Source: Bacillota bacterium
Lineage (GTDB): Bacteria; Bacillota_I; Bacilli_A; Erysipelotrichales; Erysipelotrichaceae
Reading direction: 5' to 3'
Assembly: GCA_023388535.1 (NCBI GenBank)
Contig: JAEWFZ010000042.1
Location: 1-11,687, forward strand
DNA: 11,687 bases
In this document: positions 1-7,100 of the stretch, one piece after another
Layout of the letters: each line of letters starts with the position of its first letter
How positions within the stretch are numbered: the first letter of the stretch is position 1
Program-made: the position numbers and the translations under genes
Notes under the pieces: generated by a model
What the model saw: only the letters and a program-made list of their open reading frames with translations
The model's database searches: none
Told to the model about the DNA's origin: nothing

Positions 1-120
1 TTTGATTGATCACCTCCGTTACCTCCAACAACTATTATAAAAGCTGCTGGCTTACAAAAAAACAAGTGGACCCTTTTTCAATTGATATTCATTGAATTAT
101 GGACCACTTTTAGATTAACA
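1..120 (-). mobile_element. Probable left end of an IS21-family element, continuing off the window
   Basis: Read on the minus strand, the stretch begins with TGTTAATCTAAAAGTGGTCC at 120 and carries a second related block, AAAAAGGGTCCACTT, about 30 bases further in. IS21-family ends typically start with TGT and carry several such internal repeats. Further along the same strand are two Shine-Dalgarno sequences, GGAGGT at 21-26 and a perfect GGAGGTGATC at 8-17, placed so that a gene (istA would be expected) should start just beyond position 1. No transposase residues are visible, so the family call rests on end structure and memory of similar elements. It sits only 33 bases from att copy A. Confidence 0.42.
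8..17 (-). promoter_or_regulatory. Perfect Shine-Dalgarno for a gene starting left of the window
   Basis: GGAGGTGATC on the minus strand is fully complementary to the 3' end of 16S rRNA. Seven bases separate it from the window edge, the right spacing for a start codon just outside. Confidence 0.55.
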
Positions 121-152
121 AATACAATAATTATATGACTCTTTGAATTCGG

Positions 153-179
153 TCACGAAAGTAACACTACCGTCTCACC
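153..179 (-). repeat. att-like copy A, rlmD/rumA 3'-end remnant
   Basis: On the minus strand this reads GETVVLLS followed by TGA, close to the HVETVVLLS segment of RlmD C-termini. The conserved DNA core is GAGACGGTAGTG. The first residues (HV) are replaced, so this is one side of a junction. It begins four bases after the stop codon of the AbiEi-like gene, which places that gene hard against the attachment site. It is directly repeated with copies B, C and D. Confidence 0.6.
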
Positions 180-180
180 T

Positions 181-774
181 TTATTGATAAACAACCTCCA
201 AAATTTCTTTTACTTTTTCATATATCTTCATCTTCTTTGAATACTCATAAAGTTTGTTCAAATCCTTATTTTTATTATTAACATATTTATTGATGGTTTT
301 AGAAAATAGTTCCGTCTCTATTTCATTTCTATTTTTAATAAGGTCACAAATCGTTCTTTCCAAGTCATAAACTTTTACCGTATTTCCAAAAACAGTTTTA
401 CATTCTGTAACACCCAAATTATAAATCGCTTTTGTTACATAATGTATTCTTACATTTCCGCTTATACGATGAGGATTATAGCCTTTATACACCGTAATTT
501 CGATTTCCTCCGGGATTATGTCCGTAAATTGATGAAGATGCAGAGCAGATACATAGGAAAATATAGCAACTTTATATCGTTTATGAAAAAAGTAATATTC
601 ATCATAATCTCCATCCGGAAGAATGTATATTCCTCTGTCCGCTCGAATAATCTCCCCTGTTTTTGTCATTCGAGTAAGATATATCGTAGGAATATTGGAC
701 TCTCTTACCTCTTTACTTGTAATGATCCCACCGTTTTTTTTCATACTCTCTTTTATTTGTTTTACATAATCCAT
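181..774 (-). CDS. AbiEi-family antitoxin / winged-helix transcriptional regulator, orphan
   Basis: A 197-residue protein resembling AbiEi, the antitoxin and autorepressor of type IV AbiE systems, in which AbiEi represses the operon and counters the nucleotidyltransferase toxin AbiEii. Residues about 1-60 form the winged-helix part (GGIITSKEVRE, then TGEIIRADRGIYIL). The following YVSALHLHQFTDIIPEEIEI block is typical of the family. The ATG at 772-774 is preferred over the upstream one at 793-795 because AGAGGA lies seven bases before it. The AbiEii gene normally follows directly, often overlapping; here the stop codon is followed at once by att copy A and then a probable IS, so the toxin is missing. 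It may still act as a regulator, or be a decaying relic. The family call is fairly secure; function without a partner is unknown. Confidence 0.75.
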   Translation of the reverse strand: MDYVKQIKESMKKNGGIITSKEVRESNIPTIYLTRMTKTGEIIRADRGIYILPDGDYDEYYFFHKRYKVAIFSYVSALHLHQFTDIIPEEIEITVYKGYNPHRISGNVRIHYVTKAIYNLGVTECKTVFGNTVKVYDLERTICDLIKNRNEIETELFSKTINKYVNNKNKDLNKLYEYSKKMKIYEKVKEILEVVYQ

Positions 775-797
775 CGTATTCCTCTTTCGTTGCATTT

Positions 798-834
798 GTG
801 CTTACATTGTATCGTTTAGTAAGCACGATTACAA
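798..834 (-). promoter_or_regulatory. Promoter with embedded operator of the AbiEi gene
   Basis: A perfect 8-bp inverted repeat, GTGCTTAC (798-805) and GTAAGCAC (819-826), has a 13-base spacer. On the minus strand a -35 box TTGTAA (834-829) and a -10 box TACAAT (811-806) are 17 bases apart, so the repeat covers the promoter spacer, the -10 flank and the likely start point. AbiEi proteins are known to bind inverted repeats and repress their own operon, so this is the expected operator. Box positions are read directly; binding is inferred. Confidence 0.7.
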
Positions 835-909
835 CTAATATTTTCATATTTCAAAAAAATGATTGGTCAAAAGATATAGTTCTCTCGCTCTTGCTTGCAT
901 TTTTGAAAT

Positions 910-975
910 CTATAAGTAATAACCGAATCCCAATGCTCCAACTACCACAAGAAACAGAATAAGGTTTGTTCCCAT
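910..975 (-). CDS. Possible 21-residue hydrophobic peptide
   Basis: A very short frame beginning ATGGGAACA and ending TAG. It encodes a peptide that is almost entirely one transmembrane-like helix (run ILFLVVVGALGFG) with a YYL end. GAAGAAAG lies a few bases upstream but is a weak ribosome binding site. The frame continues the decayed RlmD tail (PEKEES) and replaces its normal terminal residues, so it may be only the point where the remnant was joined to other DNA. Small membrane toxins look similar, but there is no antisense RNA or partner I can support. Confidence 0.2.
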   Translation of the reverse strand: MGTNLILFLVVVGALGFGYYL

Positions 976-978
976 ATT

Positions 979-1248
979 GCTTTCTTCTTTTTCGGGTAGA
1001 CATTATGGAACAACTTGCTTATCTTTTTTTGATTTATTGTAGTGTTCCCTTAATTCAAGTCCGTATTTCTTTTTAATCTGTACAATATAGAATAATCAAA
1101 CCTTTAAATCTATTTTTTCTAATATACTACTTGATTTGGGCATAAGTAGCTTTGTTCTCAGCACTCGATCCAACTCATCCAGCTCTAATTAAGCATCTAT
1201 ATGCTTGTCGACATCGAGTTTGGACAATAACGCCACCGTCTCAACATG
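979..1248 (-). pseudogene. Decayed RlmD (RumA) C-terminal extension
   Basis: The remnant starts at HVETVALLSKLDVDKHI and continues, in shifting frames, with LELDELD, SAENKATYAQIK, then LFYIVQIKKKYGLELREHYN and KSKKDKQVVP, ending PEKEES. This is the helical domain that follows the HVETVVLLS motif in many Firmicute RlmD proteins and in other proteins of mobile elements. There are four in-frame stops (after KHIDA, after QIK, in VxLFY, after QVVP) and two frameshifts, so it is dead. No upstream rRNA methyltransferase catalytic domain exists to its right: the frame before HVETV is unrelated. It is thus only the tail side of an attachment junction, contiguous with att copy B. Confidence 0.65.
1222..1248 (-). 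repeat. att-like copy B, rlmD/rumA 3'-end remnant
   Basis: Minus-strand CATGTTGAGACGGTGGCG encodes HVETVA and continues LLS, matching copies A, C and D. Unlike the others it is followed by a recognisable RlmD extension, so the native-like tail survives on its left. The sequence to its right does not match RlmD, which marks the junction. Confidence 0.65.
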
Positions 1249-1291
1249 TGTAGTGATTGCTGGATAAATGCCGGATCAATTCAAAGCATCG

Positions 1292-1663
1292 TCATTCAAA
1301 CTCCGTCCTAATCGTAAAGCTCTCCGGTAAATTGTCTATTTCACTTTTCAAAAAAATCGGATAAAAGTATTCATCTTTCAGACGTTCAAACGGTAACCAC
1401 TCAAAATCGTCACCTCTCTCAGCAAGATCATTGCGATGCAGGCTGATACTACTGATAGGAAGTCCGGTTTCCTTCAGCACAATCGCGTATGTCTCCGGAA
1501 TCATCAACACATCCCGAATAATCTGGCGGCTGTTCTCCACACTGGTATGTACCGGCCACCCAGCAATCGGACCAACGCGCGGATCATTTGCGTACTAATA
1601 GCATTCTTCTGTATCTACTTCTTCCCACGGACGAAGAATAAGTGGTTCAGTTTCTAAAACCAT
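1292..1663 (-). pseudogene. GNAT acetyltransferase remnant with nonsense codon and foreign tail
   Basis: Starting at ATG 1663 (AAGGA ten bases upstream) the frame reads MVLETEPLILRPWEEVDTEECY, then TAG at 1595-1597, then in the same frame YANDPRVGPIAGWPVHTSVENSRQII, a typical GNAT N-terminus. It continues to ISSISLHRNDLAERGDD, the approach to the acetyl-CoA-binding motif A, but the motif and the rest of the fold are missing. Instead the frame runs into FEWLPFERLKDEYFYPIFLK and NLPESFTIRTEFE, which resembles the tail of Nudix-type hydrolases. The gene is therefore interrupted by a stop and also looks like a deletion fusion of two unrelated genes. The GNAT half is well supported; the origin of the tail is a guess. 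No activity is expected. Confidence 0.65.
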
Positions 1664-1900
1664 AGCTATTTTTTCCTTATCTGTGCTCCTCACCGCTGAT
1701 ATGCAATGAACGTTTATGAAGCAGGTGTTTATCATTTTGAAGAAGTTTCTTAGAACAGTTGAGAAATTGCATTGTCTCATAAATTACGATTTTCAAGTCG
1801 TTATAATTTGCTAGGACAAGGGAATTACGGAACGATCACGTGTTCTCAGCAAAGACATCGTTTCTTGCATCTTATTCTACAAACTGAGATTAGTATTTTT

Positions 1901-2389
1901 TCACTCTTTGCGTAGCTCCATATAGATTGACCTTGGCTCTTCGTTATCAGAAACAAGATGCTCTGGAAAGTCTTTCGTATGAAAGCCCAGCTTCTTATAC
2001 AGTGCGATTGCATTAATGTTTTCCGGATTCGGGTCGACCCAAACGACATCTACACCGTTTCGGAACGCTTCTTTGATCGCATAGGAAAGTCCTGCCTTTG
2101 CGATTCCCCGTCCTCGTGCAAAGCCAAACAGCTTAATGTCCAAAGCGGCGCTTTGATGATCTGTGTCGATCTTATAGAACGATTCTCCACAGTATTTCCC
2201 GTCTTCGAATATCGAATAGTGGTTTATCTTAGGTCTATTTGATTCAATCCATCGCAGCCAATTTCCCATACCCTCATCTGTTTTATGTAATCCGTCCGGG
2301 AATCCTACAAACTTCATTACATCGCCGTCTGCCCAAAGTTTTTGAACGTTTTTGATATCCTCGCTAGTTGTTTCTCTGATTTCTATCAT
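1901..2389 (-). CDS. GNAT family N-acetyltransferase
   Basis: An intact 162-residue protein of normal length for a single-domain GNAT, which transfers acetyl from acetyl-CoA to an amine. The N-terminal EIRETTSEDIKNVQKLW forms the first strand and helix. IKLFGFARGRGIAKAGL (about residues 85-101) is motif A, with the R-G-x-G-I/A pyrophosphate loop, and ENINAIALYKKLGF (about 123-136) is motif B. The start is supported by AGAGG eight bases before the ATG. The substrate cannot be told; many such genes in resistance islands are annotated only as GNAT. It lies between att copies B and C beside a broken second GNAT and has no operon partner. I see no clear terminator after it. Confidence 0.85.
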   Translation of the reverse strand: MIEIRETTSEDIKNVQKLWADGDVMKFVGFPDGLHKTDEGMGNWLRWIESNRPKINHYSIFEDGKYCGESFYKIDTDHQSAALDIKLFGFARGRGIAKAGLSYAIKEAFRNGVDVVWVDPNPENINAIALYKKLGFHTKDFPEHLVSDNEEPRSIYMELRKE

Positions 2390-2582
2390 TTAATAACCTC
2401 TCATAAATCCTAATCTGTCACTATCATAACATCTATCCCACAGCCTAAAGAACGGAAAACGCTTGTTATCTAACCAGTAAACTCGAGCTTGGCTTTTTGC
2501 CCATTGATTTCTTTTCTAACTCTTGTTTTTCCAGTTTTATAATCCTATAAAACGCTTGATTTCAAGGGTTTCAGTCTTTTCT

Positions 2583-2609
2583 TGACATCAGAACCACCGT
2601 CTCCACATG
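2583..2609 (-). repeat. att-like copy C, rlmD/rumA 3'-end remnant
   Basis: Minus-strand CATGTGGAGACGGTGGTTCT encodes HVETVVL and continues MSRKD-stop. The frame before it reads FDSYLYLSK, close to FDSYDFLLT at copy D, so similarity with D extends beyond the core into the element side. Published ICE insertions at the rumA 3' end use the equivalent HVECVVLMSR-coding segment. Confidence 0.7.
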
Positions 2610-2666
2610 TTTGGAGAGGTATAGATAGCTGTCAAAAATTAGGGACATGAATATAATTCTTTTTGA

Positions 2667-2709
2667 GGGAACATATCCACTGAGGGCATACGTATGTGGG
2701 AACATATCC
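2667..2709 (+). repeat. Paired GGGAACATATCC repeats next to att copy C (possible integrase arm sites)
   Basis: GGGAACATATCC occurs at 2667-2678 and 2698-2709, 31 bp apart start to start, with the palindrome CATACGTATG at 2687-2696 between them. The same pair with the same spacing occurs beside copy D. Position, direct orientation and spacing fit arm-type binding sites of a tyrosine recombinase, but that role is inferred. Confidence 0.55.
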
Positions 2710-2733
2710 ATTATTTAATGTTTATGTGAATAG

Positions 2734-3177
2734 TTAGCTCTTTAACGTTGGAATCTTTGTTCCTTTAACATTTACTCCTAGAATTGCAGCGCCCAATACA
2801 AGTGCGCCTCCTATAATAGGTACTCCGTACTTAATTATTCCGTTGAGAAAATACTTGTTTTCAGTATCCTTTGCTGAAATACGATCTGCAACAGTTATCA
2901 TTTGTTCTGTTATTTTCATTCTTGCTTCAACAGTAATTGTTTCCTTTTTTAACAACTCACCAAGGTCATCGAGAATTTTCTTATATGCCTCAATCGCTTC
3001 CTTCTGGCTTTCTCCATTTTCCTTCATTGCGTTACTGCACATAACATTTAACTGTGCAAGCATGTTGTTTGCTGATTCAGTGTAAGCAGGAAACTGTTCA
3101 ATAATTTTAATTGAAACATCTTTGTCCAGGTCTTCGTCAAATGATGTTGGTTTAGAGAAATCCGAAGTTATAAACAT
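2734..3177 (-). CDS. Hypothetical coiled-coil protein with C-terminal membrane anchor
   Basis: I do not recognise this 147-residue protein. Residues about 20-110 are highly charged and helical (NMLAQLNVMCSNAMKENGES, EAYKKILDDLGELLKK, ARMKITEQMITVADRISAK). They are followed by one hydrophobic helix, YGVPIIGGALVLGAAILGV (about 117-135), and a short lysine-containing tail ending KIPTLKS. It is probably a tail-anchored or single-pass membrane protein. There is no convincing ribosome binding site before the ATG at 3177, and the frame stays open upstream (EYYLKS) toward the ISL3 element, so its 5' end may have been removed by that insertion. It is the first gene inside the C-D module, next to the arm repeats, where ICEs often carry excision or regulatory genes, but nothing in it looks like an excisionase. 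Confidence 0.5.
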   Translation of the reverse strand: MFITSDFSKPTSFDEDLDKDVSIKIIEQFPAYTESANNMLAQLNVMCSNAMKENGESQKEAIEAYKKILDDLGELLKKETITVEARMKITEQMITVADRISAKDTENKYFLNGIIKYGVPIIGGALVLGAAILGVNVKGTKIPTLKS

Positions 3178-3196
3178 AGACTTTAGGTAGTATTCA

Positions 3197-3221
3197 GGTG
3201 AGCGAATTAGCTCGCCTTTTT
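3197..3221 (+). terminator. Hairpin with T-run at the end of the ISL3 transposase gene
   Basis: GGTGAGC (3197-3203) pairs with GCTCGCC (3210-3216) across a 6-base loop and is followed by TTTTT on the plus strand. It overlaps the transposase stop codon and points into the element, so it would block transcription entering from the left, a common arrangement at IS ends. Confidence 0.5.
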
Positions 3222-4025
3222 ATAGCTAAAAGTGTCTTCACTAATGGGGATCATTTGCCTGCATATAATGAGGTAGCGGTTCTTAAACCTTTCAAAGTTT
3301 CTGTATCCGTAACTAACAGTAGTAAGGGCCTTGGCTTTACGAATGAGTCCTTCAATCGGCCCGTTATTATAGGCATAACTCATACTGTTTTCTAGATAAT
3401 CCTTATACTTTCTTAGTGTATGGATGGCTGTAAGTGCGTACTCACTAATCTCTTGGGGGTCTTCATCTAGTAAAGAAAAGAACCGCTCTTTGTTCTTATC
3501 CATATAGGCTTGTCCTAAACTATGGATTCTGGCGTAGGTAGCAGTGAGTTCTTTGTCTATTTCAAGAAGATCTTCTACTGTCTCAAAACTAGTGGTAAAG
3601 CACCTTCTGTGGTAACAGTAGAAGCGCAAGGAGGTATTCAGATTCATGGGCTTTTTTTGTAGATGCCTCCAGTATTTTTTCAGTAGTTTGTACTCTTTAG
3701 AGTCTGTCCTGAAGGTATTCATTCGATCCACTCTTGTTTTTAAAAGAGCCCGGTAGAGCAGTTGCATGACGTGGAAACGGTCTAGGATGATCTCGGCCTT
3801 TGGAAAGAGCTCCTTTACTAGGCTCATATAAGGGGTGTAGATATCCATGCTAACCGTCTTTACCTTCTCCCGCACTTGTCTAGGATACTGGAGGAAATAG
3901 CTTCTAAGCTGGGCTAGACGGCGATCAGGAAGTAAATCTAAGACTTCATGGGTCTTTGCATTAGCAAAGAGAAAACTCATAGCCGCTGTGTCATTTGCCT
4001 TCACAACTGTAAACTCATTCACCAT
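3207..4025 (-). pseudogene. ISL3-family transposase, N-terminally truncated
   Basis: The 272 residues match the DDE domain of ISL3 transposases, which cut and join the IS ends. Family blocks are LLPDRRLAQLRSYF, KTVSMDIYTPYM (second Asp about 61), ELFPKAEIILDRFHVMQLL and NGPIEGLIRKAKAL with SYGYRNFERFKNR (Glu about 225). Family proteins are usually about 400-480 residues; the N-terminal zinc finger and HTH are missing. The block before TVVKANDTAAMSFLF normally reads as an Asp-Glu-Phe; here it is VNEF, so the first catalytic Asp seems changed to Asn. The frame stays open upstream (LPEHI before the ATG) but then becomes unrelated sequence running into the hairpin at 4112. I judge it inactive. 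Confidence 0.7.
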
Positions 4026-4111
4026 AATGTGCTCAGGAAGGCTGGTTCGTCTTGTTTTTCTTTGAAAAAGATGGATGGTGTACGTTTGATTTTTGATGTT
4101 TTGTCCAAAGT

Positions 4112-4147
4112 AAAAGAGCGATATCCATTTTGGAATATCGCTCTTTT
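4112..4147 (-). terminator. Strong intrinsic terminator of the surface-protein gene
   Basis: AAAAGAGCGATAT and its complement ATATCGCTCTTTT form a stem of about 15 bp with one unpaired or mismatched position around a loop near 4128. T-runs flank it on both strands, so it can work in both directions. It lies 17 bases past the surface-protein stop codon and also insulates it from the ISL3 remnant. Confidence 0.8.
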
Positions 4148-4163
4148 GTATTGAGATTGAAGG

Positions 4164-7100
4164 TTAATCTTCTTTTCTTCTCTTTAATACAAGTGCACCA
4201 CCAAGGATAAACAATGTTCCAATGAGACTAATCATTCTACTGTTGTCTCCTGTATCTGGTAATTCAGGTTTGTAGTTGACCGTGACTGAATCAACAATTG
4301 GAGTTGGATCAGTGAGACAGTCGGTACATTCCCCAGTCACGGTTGCTACATTGGTAATAAATTTACGATCAATGTCTGCTTGAGTGACTTTGTATTCGAT
4401 TGTTTCGGTTACTGTTTCTTGTGGTTTTAAGACATCGACTTTCAAAACGACACGTTTGAGGGTATCATCATAGATTTCAACATTGATGTAATCAAGTTCT
4501 CCTGTATTCTTTAAGGTAAAGGTGTACTTAATCACTTCATCCAGTTTCGTGTAGGTCGTCTTGTTTGCACTCTTTTCAAATTCTACTTTAAATACTTTGT
4601 CTGATTCAACTTCACCTACAAACTCATTAATAAAGTTGAATCCATCTTGGGTTGTTTCGAAGTCAGCAACAGGTGCTTCGACCATTGTGTACACTATTTC
4701 AACCCCATCGACAGTTGTCTTTGGTAGATTGCTAAACTTGATTTCTGTGTCTGTAAATCCTAGGGTGACGGCTTCTACTAGTGCACCTGGTACATAAACA
4801 TTGTCTTCATATTCTCCAAGGTGTCTTGCTGGTTGTCCATTTGCCAAGAGTGTAAAGACTGCTTCAGGATCAAATTCTTCTCCGCCAATCCATGTCTTGG
4901 TTCCAACAAGATCGATTGGTTCGATGACAAAGAGATTGGTAAAATCGTTGCCTTCTTTGACTACTTGAAATCCTTCAAGGGTTTCTTCTTCAATGGTATA
5001 AACAATGTCCAGACCATCGAGAGTTGTCTTTGGTAAATTTGTAAACTTAATCTCTGTATCTTCATATCCGAGGGTAATTGGATCAACTAATGCGCCTGGA
5101 ACATAAACATTGTTTACAAATTCTCCAAGGTGTCTTGCTGGTTGTCCATTTGCCAAGAGCGTGAAGACGGCTTCAGGGTCAAGTGTTTCTCCTCCTACCC
5201 AAGTCTTTGTCCCAACAATATCGATCATCGGTATTAGGTAAGTATTCGTTACTGTAAATCCATCTTCCTGGCTTCCGGTTATTTTGGATTCATAGCCTTC
5301 AATTTTGACTTCTTCTACGGTATATTCTATTGCTTCATCGTCAATATTTGTAGAAGGTAGGTCATTAAAAATATATTTCCATTTATTATCTTCTGATAAG
5401 TCCACTGTATCAATTTCCTCACCATTGGCTAATAATTTTATTGTTACACTTTCTCCGACTTCACCTACCCAAATTTTCTCCACTGCCACTTCAGTAAACA
5501 GTAACAATCTATGAGCGGCTTTTAATGACAACGGTCCATTAATAGGAGTGTCACCATAGGAGGTAAATTCATCAATATAAACAGGATCAACATGAGCTGA
5601 CCAGCGATTGCCTACTTGGTCAACATACCAACCATCAATAACGTGGTTTTCATCCCACTCAGGTTCTTCATTGAGGACCCAAGATTCTCTATCGCGATTT
5701 GCTTGATGAAATGTTAATGTTTGGCCGGCTGCGACAAAAATATCATCTGCTTCATTTGCAGCTCGGTTATTATAAATGACAGCACTTTTTGGTAAAACCA
5801 GAGTGCCTGATCGAAGATAAACCCCAGCGCCTTTGGCGTATAGACCATCTTCTCTTACATCGTAGGCTTTGTTGTCTTTAACAGTCAACATAGCCCCTTC
5901 AGCTACAATTAAACTACCTTGATATAAATGTAGTCCTGGTCCAGAATTACCAAGAATACTTACTGTGCTTTGGCCATCAATGGTACTTACTGTATCTGTA
6001 CTTTGATTTAAATAAATGCCTCCGGGCTGTGTCCACTTTGATATCAACTTTTCTTTGTTCTCTATGACGGTTATTTCAGAGTTTTCAACCCATAATCCCG
6101 TTCTAGCAACAATTCCATTGGCGCCGTTTCGGCCTACCTTCACTGTGGAGTCGTTTACTTTTAACCAATTTACCGACAATCCATTATCAAAGTTATCATT
6201 GAAAGTGACTAAAGACCCTTCACTGACATTCACGTTACCACCGTTGGAGCCGTTTCCAGTGCTGTTTATGACTTCTAAAACGCCTCCTGTGACATTAACA
6301 GCAAGAAGCTTGTCTCCGGTACCCGAAGCAATCCATCCTGAACGGTTACCATCGGAGATAAATGTGGAATCGGTGATGTTAACGGTCTTAATATTTTCAC
6401 TTTCAGTATATATCGCATTTCCAGGATTGCTACCTTTGTAACCCGTAACAAATACTTCGGACTGGTTTACAATATTTAAGGTAACGTTGTCACTTTTTGA
6501 GAAGAATTGGATGGCAAATTTTGTTGTATTGTTTTTTCCATCCAATCTTAAATTGGTATCGTTTAATGTAACAATGGTAGAGGCACTTTCGTCCTTTCCT
6601 ATACCAAAAGTATAATCTTGAAGGTCATTGCTCATGGATAAATCAACATTCTGGATTGTCAGAGTAGCCCCTGAAAACTGAATGCTCTCATCATCCATTG
6701 TTATCTCAGGTCTAATACCTGTGGCTCCTCTTATTATCAAGTTGAAGCCATTAAATGAGAAGCTTGAGCTAGGGTATTCTCCGGCCTCAGTAATTTCAAC
6801 AACTGCGCTGGTTACTGAGGGAGTATTCTCTAAGACGGTGAAGGCGGAATCTAAGTCGGCATATTTGTCAACTGGGCTCTCGTTTATAGATAGGCTAACG
6901 GGCCCCGTACCCATTGGAGCCATGGATGCTGGAAACAAAGGCATTTCAAGGGTTTCTTCAAGATCCACTTCACTATCTTGACTTTTTTCTGTATCTTCTG
7001 TTGCTTCTGTCGTAGAATCTGTCGCTGGGTCAGTCTCGAGCTCTGTTTCTGGTTCATTCTCAGCATCTGTAGCTGGACCAGTCTCAGATTTATATGGAGC

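Larger units (their letters stand above)
2390..2733. other. Intergenic junction region holding att copy C and its arm repeats
   Basis: No gene is supported here. The region holds an unassigned left flank (2410-2580), the rlmD-like core at 2583-2609, and the paired 12-bp repeats at 2667-2709, ending just before the stop codon of the small membrane protein gene at 2734. Confidence 0.6.

Noticed and set aside
8..17. GATCACCTCC as the 3' end of a 16S rRNA gene
   Set aside because: The sequence on either side does not match 16S rRNA; it is the complement of a Shine-Dalgarno for a minus-strand gene.
442..819. Long plus-strand frame opposite the AbiEi gene
   Set aside because: Antisense shadow: no ribosome binding site, and the product has no family features, whereas the minus strand encodes a recognisable protein.
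1846..2049. Minus-strand 67-codon frame overlapping the intact GNAT
   Set aside because: It overlaps the conserved GNAT frame out of phase and shows no start signal or family match.
6016..6441. Plus-strand frames opposite the surface-protein gene
   Set aside because: They arise from the Ser/Thr/Asn-rich composition of the real minus-strand gene and have no support of their own.
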